Shown: in pieces, positions 45,724-54,704 of the stretch
Position numbering within the stretch: the stretch's first letter is position 1
Layout: every line of letters starts with the position of its first letter
NCBI GenBank assembly: GCA_964471535.1
Contig: CAYYHA010000001.1
Coordinates: 19,233-83,232 of the forward strand
Direction: 5' to 3'
Origin: CAYYHA01 sp964471535
Lineage (GTDB): Bacteria; Myxococcota; Myxococcia; SLRQ01
DNA: 64,000 nucleotides
Notes under the pieces: model-generated
The model's input: the letters and a program-made list of their open reading frames with translations, nothing else
Told to the model about the DNA's origin: nothing
The model's database searches: none
Translations under genes and position numbers: made by a program

Positions 45724-46806
45724 ATGCTGCAGGCCGTGCTTCCCATCCCTTGGCCGAGGGTGCGACCGCCCCTCTGCCGTGCCCTCGGCCCCCTTCTCTT
45801 TGCGCTCCTGCTCGGTGCTCCTGCCCGGGCGGACGATCTCTCGCTGCAACTGCTGGGCTCGGTGCGGGCCGGTTCCAAGCGAGGCCCCGCTCTCCTCGCC
45901 ACGGTGGAGAAGCCGGCGAAGCTGCTGCGGGTGGAACTTCACTCCGACCGCGGCAAGCCGGCGACCATGGTACGGCGAGGGCTGAAGCCGGGGCGTGAGT
46001 ACGCCCTGAAGCTGCCGAAGCTGCCGGGCCGGACCCACTGGCGCGGCAAGCTGACGGTGCGCTTCGCCGACGGGAGCCAAGGCTCCATGCCCCTCGATTT
46101 CGAGACGGTGGTGACCACCGAGGAGCTCACGCTGACGAGCGATGCCACCCGAGAGGACGTTCTTGCAGGCCATGCCCGCATCACGGCGAACCGGAACGTA
46201 AAGAAGGTGACGGTTCGGGTCACTGGTGAAGGCGGCCGTGATCTGGGTGGGGGCGCACAGACCTTCCACCCCCCTGCGCCCGCCGGCACCCCCTTCGAGG
46301 TGCGGTGGCAGATGGGGGAGGGCGAGCCCATCAAGATCGAGGTGACGGCCGAGGACGTGGATGGCTTCACCCGCGGTCTCATCTTCATGCCTTGGGAGGT
46401 GAAGATCCCACACGAGGAGGTCGAGTTCGACACGGGCAAGGCGGTGATCCGTCCCGACCAGATGCCGAAGCTCGAGGCCGTGCTCGAACAGCTGAACGCC
46501 GCAATCCGCAAGTACGGCCAGGTGGTGGAAGTCGGTCTCTACATCGCTGGCCACACCGATACGGTCGGAGATGCGGCCTACAACCGGAAGCTCTCGATGC
46601 AGCGGGCGCGGGCCATCGCGCGGTGGTTCCGCTCTCACGGCGTGCGTGTTCCCATCTACTACCGGGGCTTCGGAGAGGAGGCGCTCGCCGTACCCACGCC
46701 CGACGAGACGCCCGAGGCGCGGAACCGGCGCGCGGAGTACGTGGTGAGCGGCGAGGACCCCTACGCGGGGCAGGCCCTGCCCGGCCGGTGGCAGCGGCTT
46801 CCCTAG
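45724..46806 (+). CDS. OmpA-family protein
   Basis: The 360-residue product has a signal peptide (about 1-35, ending PARAD), about 190 residues of beta-rich region, and a C-terminal OmpA-like peptidoglycan-binding domain with VEFDTGKAVI, YIAGHTDTVGDAAYNRKLSMQRARAIARW and NRRAEYV. It should tether the outer membrane or a complex to peptidoglycan. It has no obvious eight-strand barrel, so it may be a periplasmic lipoprotein-like linker rather than a porin. The start at 45724 lies 7 bases after TAGACT. Confidence 0.88.
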   Translation: MLQAVLPIPWPRVRPPLCRALGPLLFALLLGAPARADDLSLQLLGSVRAGSKRGPALLATVEKPAKLLRVELHSDRGKPATMVRRGLKPGREYALKLPKLPGRTHWRGKLTVRFADGSQGSMPLDFETVVTTEELTLTSDATREDVLAGHARITANRNVKKVTVRVTGEGGRDLGGGAQTFHPPAPAGTPFEVRWQMGEGEPIKIEVTAEDVDGFTRGLIFMPWEVKIPHEEVEFDTGKAVIRPDQMPKLEAVLEQLNAAIRKYGQVVEVGLYIAGHTDTVGDAAYNRKLSMQRARAIARWFRSHGVRVPIYYRGFGEEALAVPTPDETPEARNRRAEYVVSGEDPYAGQALPGRWQRLP

Positions 46807-46837
46807 ATGAGGCGCCAGCGCAGCGGGGCAGCGGCCC

Positions 46838-46866
46838 TTCACCCACCGGAGGCTCTTCGCTATCAC
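46838..46866 (+). promoter_or_regulatory. mscS promoter, leaderless
   Basis: TTCACC (46838-46843), 17-base spacer, TATCAC (46861-46866), ending 7 bases before the ATG at 46874. Confidence 0.5.
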
Positions 46867-46873
46867 GCGCCCC

Positions 46874-48526
46874 ATGCGCCCCCAAACGCTGCTTCTCCTT
46901 CTTGCGCTCCTCCTCCCCCGCGTTGCCGCAGCCGAGGATCCATGTGCGACGCCGCGCAAGGCGGTGGACACGCTGCTCTACTGGCAGCAGCCTGAACACC
47001 ACGATCCCGCCAAGGCCGCCGCCTGTCTCGATCTCTCCCGTGCTGCGGATGCGAACCCGCGGGAGCGGGCTCGGCAGATCAAGGAGATCCTCGACGCGCA
47101 GGGGCTCTTCGTCCGCCTCGAGGCCGTCCCAGACGATCCTGCTTACCGGGATGCCGAGGGGCGCGCCCGCTACGTTCTCTTCCCGCGCCGGCAGCCCGAA
47201 CTCTACGTAGAGAAGAAGGGCAAGCGATGGCTGTGGAGCGCGGAGACGGTGGCGCTTGCGCCCAAGCTCCACAAGGAGGTCATCGCCTTCGATCTCCGGC
47301 GTTATGCGGAGCAGTTGCCGGAGTGGGTGAGGGCCCGGGTGGTCGGCGTGTACCTGTGGCAGCTCGCCGGGCTGCTCGCGCTCTTGCTCCTCGCCTTCTT
47401 CGTCCGGCTCATCGTCATGGTGCTCGTCGCCCACCAGGCCCGGCGCTGGATGGCGCGGCTCGGTGCGAGCTGGGCGGAGGATCTGCTCTCCCGGGTGGAC
47501 AAGCCCATCGGCACCCTGGTTGCCGCCGGCTTCTTCGCCCTCTTCCTTCCGTGGCTGCAGCTCCCGGTGCGCGTCAACCTGGTGGGCTTTCTCGCCGCGC
47601 GGGTGGTCGCCGCCTTCTCGGTGGTGTGGGCGGTGTACCGGCTGGTCGACCTCATCGCCGGCTGGCTGGAGCAGAAGGCGAAGCGGACGGAGACCCGCCT
47701 CGACGACCAGCTCGTTCCGCTGGTCCGCAGTGCGCTGAAGGTCTTCACCGTCGCGATCGGGGTCATCTTCGTCCTGCAGAACCTCGACGTGGACGTGGCC
47801 TCGCTCCTGGCCGGCCTCGGCATCGGCGGCCTGGCCTTCGCTCTGGCCGCGAAGGATACGGTGGCGAACCTTTTCGGCGCGGTGACCATCTTCGTGGACC
47901 GGCCCTTTCAGATCGGGGACTGGGTGGTCATCGATGGGACCGAGGGCATCGTCGAGCGCGTCGGCTTTCGCAGCACGCGGATTCGCACCTTCTACAACTC
48001 GCTGGTCGCCGTCCCCAATCAGAAGGTCGCCAATGCGGTCATCGACAACTACGGGGAGCGAAAGTACCGCCGGGCGGTGGCACGGATCGGGCTCACCTAC
48101 GATTCCAAACCGGAGCAGATCCAGGCCTTCGTCGAGGGCGTGCGGGCGATCATCCAGGCCAATCCCCACACCCGGAAGGATTACTACGAGGTCCACTTCA
48201 ACGAGTTCGGGGACAGCGGCCTCATCGTGCTGGTCTACTTCTTCTTCAAGGTGCCCACCTGGAGCGACGAACTCCGAGAGAAGCACAACGTCTACCTCGA
48301 GATCCTGCGCCTCGCCGAGGCGCTGAACCTGGACTTTGCGTTCCCCACCCGGACCTTGCACGTGGAGACCCTGCCCGAGCCGGGCACCTACCCCCACCGG
48401 GAGGTGCCCGACGATCTGGCGGCCATCGTTCGCGACTTCGGGCCCGGTGGAAAGCGGGCGCGTCCCGAGGGGCCCAAGCTCACCGACGGCTACTTCGCTC
48501 GGCCCGAGGACAAGAAGGCCGGATAG
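46874..48526 (+). CDS. MscS-family mechanosensitive channel
   Basis: The 550-residue protein has a signal peptide (about 1-20), an N-terminal periplasmic region with Cys and Tyr/Trp-rich segments (about 20-150), and hydrophobic spans at about 159-190, 215-232 and 240-262. The pore-lining helix runs SLLAGLGIGGLAFALAAKDTVANLFG (about 312-340). The beta/alpha-beta MscS cytoplasmic domain follows (VDRPFQIGDWVVIDGTEGIVERVGFRSTRIRTF). It should open under membrane tension to release solutes. It is larger than E. coli MscS (286 residues), as in MscK-like members. Confidence 0.92.
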   Translation: MRPQTLLLLLALLLPRVAAAEDPCATPRKAVDTLLYWQQPEHHDPAKAAACLDLSRAADANPRERARQIKEILDAQGLFVRLEAVPDDPAYRDAEGRARYVLFPRRQPELYVEKKGKRWLWSAETVALAPKLHKEVIAFDLRRYAEQLPEWVRARVVGVYLWQLAGLLALLLLAFFVRLIVMVLVAHQARRWMARLGASWAEDLLSRVDKPIGTLVAAGFFALFLPWLQLPVRVNLVGFLAARVVAAFSVVWAVYRLVDLIAGWLEQKAKRTETRLDDQLVPLVRSALKVFTVAIGVIFVLQNLDVDVASLLAGLGIGGLAFALAAKDTVANLFGAVTIFVDRPFQIGDWVVIDGTEGIVERVGFRSTRIRTFYNSLVAVPNQKVANAVIDNYGERKYRRAVARIGLTYDSKPEQIQAFVEGVRAIIQANPHTRKDYYEVHFNEFGDSGLIVLVYFFFKVPTWSDELREKHNVYLEILRLAEALNLDFAFPTRTLHVETLPEPGTYPHREVPDDLAAIVRDFGPGGKRARPEGPKLTDGYFARPEDKKAG

Positions 48527-48590
48527 TGCCGTCAGACCGGGCTCGGGGCGGACTCGATGGCGAGGCATCGACTGCCTCCGGTCCCGTGCG

Positions 48591-48618
48591 TTGACAAGCC
48601 CAAGGGGCGCTTTACCTT
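48591..48618 (+). promoter_or_regulatory. Hsp20 operon promoter
   Basis: TTGACA (48591-48596, perfect), 16-base spacer, TACCTT (48613-48618). It gives a leader of about 165 bases before the first Hsp20 gene. No sigma-32 pattern or RNA thermometer was recognised in the leader. Confidence 0.55.
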
Positions 48619-48791
48619 CGCGGCTGAGTCGAGGCGGACGAGGATGCGCCGGTCGTTCGGGCGAGCGGTCCCGGGCCGGTCGGATGGCGCGGGCGCTCGG
48701 GACAGGGGCGTTCGTGCGGGCGGCCGTAGCGGCGGCGCATTCCCGCCGGCCGCACCGGTACACCTGTATCCACTGAAAGGAGGAGATTGCG

Positions 48792-49247
48792 ATGCTGACC
48801 CGATGGAACGATTTCGGATTCCAGAGTCCGCTGCTGGCGCTCGAGGACTTCCGCCGGCAGATGGACCAATTCTTCGACACCTACGAACGAGCCGCCTGGC
48901 CGCGGGCCGCGCGGACCTTCGAGGGGCCGCGGACCACCCTCTTCGATGCGGGGGATGCCTTCGTCGTGAAGGCGGAAGTGCCGGGCCTCTCCGAGAACGA
49001 CCTCCAGATCGATCTGACCGGGGACGTGCTGACCCTCCGCGGCGAGCGGAAGGCCGAGGTCCCCGAGGGCTGGTCGGTTCATCGGCGGGAGCGCACCGAC
49101 TGGAAGTTCAGCCGGAGCTTCACCCTGCCGGCGAAGGTCGACCCGGAGAAGACCAGCGCCACGCTGAAGAACGGCATCCTGACGATCACCCTGGAGAAGG
49201 CCCCCGAAACGCGCCCGCGACGGATCGCGGTCAAGGGCGAGCACTGA
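48792..49247 (+). CDS. Small heat-shock protein (Hsp20 family)
   Basis: The 151-residue chaperone has an alpha-crystallin domain at about 50-140 (AFVVKAEVPGLSENDLQIDL, LTLRGERK, FSRSFTLPAKVD, TLKNGILTITLEK). Small Hsps bind unfolding proteins to stop aggregation. AAGGAGGAG precedes the ATG. The gene is followed after 19 bases by a second Hsp20. Confidence 0.95.
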   Translation: MLTRWNDFGFQSPLLALEDFRRQMDQFFDTYERAAWPRAARTFEGPRTTLFDAGDAFVVKAEVPGLSENDLQIDLTGDVLTLRGERKAEVPEGWSVHRRERTDWKFSRSFTLPAKVDPEKTSATLKNGILTITLEKAPETRPRRIAVKGEH

Positions 49248-49266
49248 TGGGAAGGAGGTTTTGGCC

Positions 49267-49659
49267 ATGAGCACCGAGATGACCCGCAAGGAAAGCCAGA
49301 CGCCCGAGGTGGTGCACCAGAGCCAATGGCCCACCGTGGCACCGCCCGTGGACGTCTTCGAGAACGACGACGCCCTGATGATCGTGGCGGACCTGCCCGG
49401 CGTGGACAAGCAGGACCTCCACCTGAACCTGGAGAACGACCAGCTCACCATCGAGGGCTACTGGTCGCAGGCGGAGGCCGCCGGTGACGGCATGGTCGCC
49501 GGGGATCTGCGCCCGGTGAACTATCGCCGCGTCTTCACCCTCCCCGGCGGGCTCGACTTCGACAAGGTCGAAGCGGAGCTGAAGAACGGGGTGCTCACCG
49601 TGCAGCTGCCCAAGCAGGAGGCGGTGAAGCCGCGGCGCATCCAGGTGAAGTCCGCCTGA
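49267..49659 (+). CDS. Small heat-shock protein (Hsp20 family), second copy
   Basis: The 130-residue protein has an alpha-crystallin domain (ALMIVADLPGVDKQDLHLNLEN, YRRVFTLPGGLDFDKVEAELKNGVLTVQLPK) and a short N-terminus. It resembles the first only moderately, so the two probably form mixed oligomers. AGGAGG lies 8 bases before the ATG; a TTG two codons earlier is possible. Two terminator hairpins follow. Confidence 0.95.
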   Translation: MSTEMTRKESQTPEVVHQSQWPTVAPPVDVFENDDALMIVADLPGVDKQDLHLNLENDQLTIEGYWSQAEAAGDGMVAGDLRPVNYRRVFTLPGGLDFDKVEAELKNGVLTVQLPKQEAVKPRRIQVKSA

Positions 49660-49676
49660 TCCGAGGGCTTCATGCG

Positions 49677-49702
49677 GCGGACCGTCTTCGCTGGCGGTCC
49701 GC
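49677..49702 (+). terminator. Hairpin after Hsp20 operon
   Basis: GCGGACCG (49677-49684) and CGGTCCGC (49695-49702) form an 8-bp stem with a 10-base loop, without a T-run. It may be a 3'-end structure ahead of the main terminator. Confidence 0.4.
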
Positions 49703-49708
49703 GACGAC

Positions 49709-49742
49709 GGGCCCGCGCCCCTGGGGGTGCGGGCCCTTCCTT
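49709..49742 (+). terminator. Rho-independent terminator after Hsp20 operon
   Basis: GGGCCCGC (49709-49716) and GCGGGCCC (49729-49736) pair, with further G/C pairing inside, followed by TTCCTT. Confidence 0.7.
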
Positions 49743-49762
49743 GTGGTACAACGGGGCTGTCC

Positions 49763-51409
49763 ATGGCTCGGCGTGTCTGCACCACGGTTCTCCTCTCCGC
49801 CGTGCTCTCCATGCCGGCCCGGGCGGAGGTTCCGCTGCCCGGCACGCAGCCGGAGGACCTCGCCACACCGCTGCAGCCGAGCGAGAGCTGTGCGAACTGC
49901 CACGGTGGCTTCGACGAGGCCCGCGTGGTGGAGCCCTGGGATACCTGGGCGGGATCGCCCATGGCCCATGCGGCGCGGGATCCTCTCTTCCTCGCTTCGC
50001 TGACCATCACCGAGCAAGACCTCCCCGGTGCCGGGGACTTCTGCCTACGCTGTCACGCACCCAATGGCTGGCTCGCCGGGCGGAGCACCCCCGGCGATGG
50101 GCGCCAGCTTCGCGGCGAGGACTGGGAGGGGATTGGCTGCGACTTCTGCCACCGCCTCGAAGAGGGCACGGCCCAGGATCCGCAGGCGCCCTACGTGGGC
50201 AATGCGCAGTACTTCGTGAGCAACGATCCCGCCAAGCGTGGGGGCCTCTCCAATCCAGCCGCGGAGCACGCAACCATCGACTCCGACTACCACCGCTCCT
50301 CGATGCTCTGCGCCCTCTGTCACGATGTGACCAACCCCCTGCTCCCGCAGCGGGATCCCGCCACCGGCGCCTCACTCGGTCGGAACGTGGCCCTCGAACG
50401 CACCTGGACCGAGTGGGCCCAGAGCGATTTTCCCGACGAGGGCATCGGCTGCACCGATTGCCACATGGGCGCCTACGACGGGCTGACTGCGGGCACTGCG
50501 GCGGCACCGGCGCGCTTGGGCCTGCACGGGCACGAGTTCAATGGCGGCAACGCGTGGCTGCCCCTCGCCTTGGCCGAGGCGGATCCGTCCCTCGGGGCGG
50601 CGCGAGCGGAGTCCCTCGACCACGCCCGCGCGAAGGCCCTCGAAGCGCTTCAGGAGGCAGCGACCGTCGAGGTGTTGCCGCCGGAGCAGGGCCGCGTCGG
50701 GGAGCCGCTCCGCTTCGAGGTGCGGGTCACCAACCTCACCGGCCACAAGCTGCCCACCGGGTACCCCGAGGGGCGTCGGATGTGGCTGCAGGTGGTGGTG
50801 CGCGATGGCGGTGGCCGCGAGCTGATGCACAGCGGCGCCTACGACACGACAACGGCGACCCTCGAGGAGGATCCTCAGCTCCGGCTCTACGAGGCGAAGT
50901 GGGGGGTCAGCGGCGGAGCGCCGGCGACGGAGAGCAGCTTCCACTTCGCACTGGTGGACGCGCTGCTCACCGATACCCGGATCCCGCCACGCGGCTTTCG
51001 TCCCAGCGACGAGACGCGGCCGGTGGGCCGCAGCTACGAGGGGCCGTACGATCTCGCACCTTACGAGGTGCTGCCGGAGCAGGCGGGGGAGCTCACCGTC
51101 GAGGCCACGCTCTGGTACCAGACCACCACCCGCGCCTATGTGGAGTGGCTCGTAGCCGAGAACGTGAGCGACAGCCGCGGCAGCGATCTCCGTCGCATCT
51201 GGGAGGCATCGGGCCGTGCCGCGCCGGTGGCCATGGCATCGGCGACGGCGACGATCCCGGTCGTGGAGGCCGAGGAGACGCCGCCGCCTGCAGCCACCGG
51301 CTGCGCTTGCTCGAGCGCGGCGGAGCGCCGAGGCGGCGCTGCGATCCTCCTGTGGGTCCTCGCCCTCGGGCGGCATGTGGAACGCGGCCACAGGCGGCGC
51401 CGCGCCTGA
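49763..51409 (+). CDS. Pentaheme c-type cytochrome with MYXO-CTERM-like tail
   Basis: The 548-residue product has a signal peptide (about 1-21) and five CXXCH heme sites: CANCH (43-47), CLRCH (94-98), CDFCH (126-130), CALCH (183-187) and CTDCH (230-234). Residues about 285-490 form a beta-sandwich region (VTNLTGHKLPTGYPEGRRMWLQV) typical of large multiheme cytochromes in Myxococcota. The last 36 residues (GCACSS, a hydrophobic LLWVLALG, then RRRR) match the MYXO-CTERM pattern of surface-sorted proteins. It should move electrons in the periplasm or at the cell surface. Confidence 0.85.
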   Translation: MARRVCTTVLLSAVLSMPARAEVPLPGTQPEDLATPLQPSESCANCHGGFDEARVVEPWDTWAGSPMAHAARDPLFLASLTITEQDLPGAGDFCLRCHAPNGWLAGRSTPGDGRQLRGEDWEGIGCDFCHRLEEGTAQDPQAPYVGNAQYFVSNDPAKRGGLSNPAAEHATIDSDYHRSSMLCALCHDVTNPLLPQRDPATGASLGRNVALERTWTEWAQSDFPDEGIGCTDCHMGAYDGLTAGTAAAPARLGLHGHEFNGGNAWLPLALAEADPSLGAARAESLDHARAKALEALQEAATVEVLPPEQGRVGEPLRFEVRVTNLTGHKLPTGYPEGRRMWLQVVVRDGGGRELMHSGAYDTTTATLEEDPQLRLYEAKWGVSGGAPATESSFHFALVDALLTDTRIPPRGFRPSDETRPVGRSYEGPYDLAPYEVLPEQAGELTVEATLWYQTTTRAYVEWLVAENVSDSRGSDLRRIWEASGRAAPVAMASATATIPVVEAEETPPPAATGCACSSAAERRGGAAILLWVLALGRHVERGHRRRRA

Positions 51410-51419
51410 AGGAGCTTCG

Positions 51420-52463
51420 ATGCCCAAGGTCGCCCACCCCAATGCACCCGACCTCGCGTGGCCTCTTGCCTCGGGGACACCGGGGATCGAGGTGTGGTAC
51501 GCCCTCGCTGGGCCGGCCGATGGTTCCTTCGCGTTCTGGTTTCGCTACACCCTGCTGTCGACGCAGAGTGGACACCAGGAGGCACGGCTCTGGGCTGCCG
51601 CTACGCTTCGGGACGCGCCCGAGCGAAGCTTCCTGGTGACCCGCCGCTTTCCCCTCGCCACGGCGAAGCTCTCCGACGCGCCCTTTCGCCTTACGATCAA
51701 GGAGGGCGGGGCGCTGTGGAACGAAGGGGCCAGCGGCCGCGTGGGTAGCCCGGAGGGGCTCGTGGAGTGGAGCTTCGAGTGGGTGCCCGACGAGGTGGTG
51801 TGGACTCCGGTGGGCTCCCCTGCGGTGACCGCCGTGGCCTCGCGGCTCTTCGGGACGAGCAGGCACCGGAGCGTGCAGGAGTCGATCCGAGTCACCGGAA
51901 CGCTCTCCCTAGGCGAGCGCCAGATCCGATGGGACGGCGTCCCTGGGCATCAGGGCCACACTTCGGGGCGCCGGCTGGTCGGGCGCTGGGCCTGGCTGCA
52001 GTGCAATGCCTTTCCCGATCCCACCGTTTCGGTGGAGGTGCTCAGCGTGGCGAACCTTTGCTCCCTCTGTCTTCGGGCGGGAGGCCGCACCTGGCACCTG
52101 AACCGCATGCCGCACCTCGTCGGTCCGCGGGCCAACACGGCGGAGCAGAGTCTTGGCCACTTCGTGGCGCGGGGCCGCGACCGCGACGTGGAGCTGGAGG
52201 TGGCTGCGCACGTCGACGATCCGGCGTGCTGGCAGCGGGCGGTCTACCTCTCCCCCGACGATACGAAACGCTTCAACGCCCACTGCTCTTTGACCCGGGT
52301 GGACCTGCGTTGGCGGGTGCGCGAGGGCAGGGGCTTTGGCCCCTGGCAGGAGGCCTCGAGTTCGGCAGGCCGCGCCGAGTGGGTGGCGTCCGAGCCGCTT
52401 CTCGAGGGCAGGTACTTCCCCGACGACTTCAAGGCGGAGTTCTCGGGAGGCGGCCACGGATGA
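51420..52463 (+). CDS. Lipocalin-like protein, CrtC/AttH-type fold possible
   Basis: The 347-residue soluble protein has no signal peptide. It is beta-rich, with GIEVWYALAGPADGSFAFWFRYTLL, PFRLTIKEGGALWNEGASGRVG, GTLSLGERQIRWDG and RLVGRWAWLQCNAF. The pattern recalls the calycin-type CrtC/AttH or tocopherol-cyclase-like group, but I cannot be sure. GGAG precedes the ATG. It overlaps the downstream amylase gene by 4 bases (ATGA), so it is translationally coupled to the alpha-glucan genes. Confidence 0.75.
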   Translation: MPKVAHPNAPDLAWPLASGTPGIEVWYALAGPADGSFAFWFRYTLLSTQSGHQEARLWAAATLRDAPERSFLVTRRFPLATAKLSDAPFRLTIKEGGALWNEGASGRVGSPEGLVEWSFEWVPDEVVWTPVGSPAVTAVASRLFGTSRHRSVQESIRVTGTLSLGERQIRWDGVPGHQGHTSGRRLVGRWAWLQCNAFPDPTVSVEVLSVANLCSLCLRAGGRTWHLNRMPHLVGPRANTAEQSLGHFVARGRDRDVELEVAAHVDDPACWQRAVYLSPDDTKRFNAHCSLTRVDLRWRVREGRGFGPWQEASSSAGRAEWVASEPLLEGRYFPDDFKAEFSGGGHG

Positions 52464-54622
52464 GGAGCGGCGCACTCAGCGCCCTCCTCGCACTCTTTGT
52501 TGCGTTGGGCCTGGGAGCCTGCCGTCCGCCTCCCGAGCCGCCTCCCCCGGACCCCTGGCCGTGGCCCGTCCGAGATTGTCGCACGACCTTCGTCTTCGAC
52601 GATGGTGAGGTCCACGACCACGTCGTGGTCTCCGGCGAATTCAACGGCTTTTCGGAGACCGCCGACCGCCTCGAACGTGGCCCCGATGGAGCCTACCGCC
52701 TCACGCTCGATACCGGCCCGGGTGACTTCGCGTATCGCTTCCTCGTCGATGGCGTATGGCGCCTCGACCCCTTCAACGCCCGCGCCGTTTCGGTGGATGG
52801 CGAGACGATGAGCCGTCTTCTGGTCGATGCCTGCACCGCGCCGGTGGTGGAGGTTGATGCCTTCGAGGCACGGGGCGATGGCACGCTCCGGGCCCACTTC
52901 GTCTACGCCGGTGAGGGGCGCCCGGAGGGCGCCCCGAAGGCGGCTCGGGTGCGCCTCGATGGTGCTCCGCTTCCGGTGACACTCGCGGCCGACGGGAGCT
53001 TCAGCCTGGAGCGGTCTGGCCTCGCGCAGGGAAAGCACCGTCTCGACGTCTCGGTCGTCGACCAAGGTGAGCGGGAGAGCGAGGCGCTCTACTTGCCCTT
53101 CTGGATCGAGCCGCGCCCCTTCGAGTGGGAGGGTGCGCTGCTCTACTTCGCGCTGACCGATCGCTTCCGCAACGGGGACCCCAGCCGGGACCGTCCGGTG
53201 CCCGACGTGGCGCCCCTCGCCAACTTCGCCGGCGGTGATTACGCCGGCATCACCGAGGCCATCGAGTCGGGGTACTTCGACTCGCTGGGGGTGGAAGTGC
53301 TGTGGATCTCGCCGCTTCCGGCGGCACCGGAGGGCGCCTTCCCCGGCGCCGACGGCCGCGCCTACACCGGGTACCACGGCTACTGGCCCGCCGCGGTGCG
53401 TACACCGGAGGCCCGCTTCGGATCGATGGAGGATCTCCGGGCACTCACCCGCGCTGCGCACGCCCGTGGCATGCGGGTGATCGCCGACGTGGTGCTCAAC
53501 CACGTTCACCGGGACCATCCCTACTGGCAGGCGCACCCCGAGTGGTTCAACGGGGATGGAAGTTGTGTGTGCGGGGATACCTGCGACTGGAACCGGGATG
53601 CGCTCACTTGCTGGTTCACAGGCTACCTGCCCGACTATGACTACGAGGTGCGCGAGGCGATGGACGCATCGATCGGCGACGCGCTCTTCTGGCTGAAGGA
53701 AGCGGACCTCGATGGGTTTCGCGTCGACGCGGTCAAGCACTTCCAGGATTCCGTCCTGCGCAGCCTCCGAGCAGAGCTGATGGAGTATGAGCGACGGACC
53801 GGGACGCACTTTCTCTTGCTGGGCGAGACCTTCACCGGTCCGGGAGAGCAGGACCTCGTTGCTCGATACATCGGCCCCCATCAGCTCGACGGCCAGTTCG
53901 ACTTCCCCCTCTACTGGGCCATCGTCGAGGCGCTGGCTCGGGAGGAGAGCGACCTCGTTGCGCTCGAGGCGGCAACACGTGCATCGCTGGACACCTACGG
54001 AGAGGCGCTCGTCTCACCCTTCGCTGGCAACCACGACGTGCCCCGGCTGTGGTCCCAGGCCGCGGGGCAGATCGCAGATCTCTTCGGTCAGGGCGCCAAG
54101 GAGCAGGGCTGGACCGATCCGCCGCAGCTTCGCGACGACCCCGACGCCTACGCCCGTGCCACCCTGGCGCTCTCCTTCGTGCTCACGCTCCCCGGGATTC
54201 CCCTCCTCTACTACGGCGACGAGGTGGGTTTGCCCGGAGCCGGCGACCCAGACAACCGGAGGCCCATGCCGTGGGGCCCAGAGCTGAGCGGTGCGCAGGC
54301 GGCGATGCGCGAATCCATCGCGGCGCTGGGCAAGGCGCGGCGGGCGTCGCGGGCCCTCCGGGCGGGCCGCCTCGAGACCCTTCTGCTCGAGCCCGATCTG
54401 TGGGTCTACGCCCGGGATGCCGGTGGAGCGGACTATGCCGTGGTGGCCCTCAACCGAAGCCCTGCGCCGCGGCGGGTCGAGGTCCCCCTCGGTGGGGCGC
54501 TCGAGGGGATTCCTCGGGTGCGTTTTCGGGAGGCGGTGAGCGGCGCCGTGCACGTGGCCACGGAGGGCCGTCTTCCCCTGGACCTTCCGCCGAGGCGTCT
54601 GCTGGTCCTCCTCCTGGAATGA
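52460..54622 (+). CDS. Lipoprotein GH13 alpha-amylase with N-terminal E-set domain
   Basis: The 720-residue protein has a lipobox (GLGAC, near residue 21) and a Pro-rich linker. A CBM48-like E-set domain follows (VVVSGEFNGFSETADRLERGPDG, about 50-120), then a second beta domain and a GH13 barrel (about 225-690). The catalytic set is Asp423 (DGFRVDAVKHF), Glu456 (LLLGETFTG) and Asp526 (FAGNHDVPR), with region I DVVLNHVHRDHP. It should hydrolyse or transfer alpha-glucan chains at the cell surface or outer-membrane face. A Cys-rich insert (CVCGDTCDW) is unusual. Confidence 0.92.
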   Translation: MRSGALSALLALFVALGLGACRPPPEPPPPDPWPWPVRDCRTTFVFDDGEVHDHVVVSGEFNGFSETADRLERGPDGAYRLTLDTGPGDFAYRFLVDGVWRLDPFNARAVSVDGETMSRLLVDACTAPVVEVDAFEARGDGTLRAHFVYAGEGRPEGAPKAARVRLDGAPLPVTLAADGSFSLERSGLAQGKHRLDVSVVDQGERESEALYLPFWIEPRPFEWEGALLYFALTDRFRNGDPSRDRPVPDVAPLANFAGGDYAGITEAIESGYFDSLGVEVLWISPLPAAPEGAFPGADGRAYTGYHGYWPAAVRTPEARFGSMEDLRALTRAAHARGMRVIADVVLNHVHRDHPYWQAHPEWFNGDGSCVCGDTCDWNRDALTCWFTGYLPDYDYEVREAMDASIGDALFWLKEADLDGFRVDAVKHFQDSVLRSLRAELMEYERRTGTHFLLLGETFTGPGEQDLVARYIGPHQLDGQFDFPLYWAIVEALAREESDLVALEAATRASLDTYGEALVSPFAGNHDVPRLWSQAAGQIADLFGQGAKEQGWTDPPQLRDDPDAYARATLALSFVLTLPGIPLLYYGDEVGLPGAGDPDNRRPMPWGPELSGAQAAMRESIAALGKARRASRALRAGRLETLLLEPDLWVYARDAGGADYAVVALNRSPAPRRVEVPLGGALEGIPRVRFREAVSGAVHVATEGRLPLDLPPRRLLVLLLE

Positions 54623-54669
54623 GGTGCCGTGCGGTCCGGCGCGGCGGGCGGTGCGCCGACGCGAATCGG

Positions 54670-54697
54670 TTGACGGCGCCTCGGGGCTGCTTAGGCT
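54670..54697 (+). promoter_or_regulatory. Thioredoxin gene promoter, leaderless
   Basis: TTGACG (54670-54675), 16-base spacer, TAGGCT (54692-54697), ending 7 bases before the ATG at 54705. It shows the thioredoxin gene can be expressed apart from the amylase upstream. Confidence 0.5.
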
Positions 54698-54704
54698 TCG
54701 TGAC

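Noticed and set aside
48619..48791. RNA thermometer in the Hsp20 leader
   Set aside because: No anti-Shine-Dalgarno stretch or FourU/ROSE pattern facing AGGAGG was found in the leader.
46385..48880. Very long frame antisense to the OmpA-like and MscS genes
   Set aside because: Both sense genes have clear family motifs and starts; the antisense frame spans several genes and a promoter.
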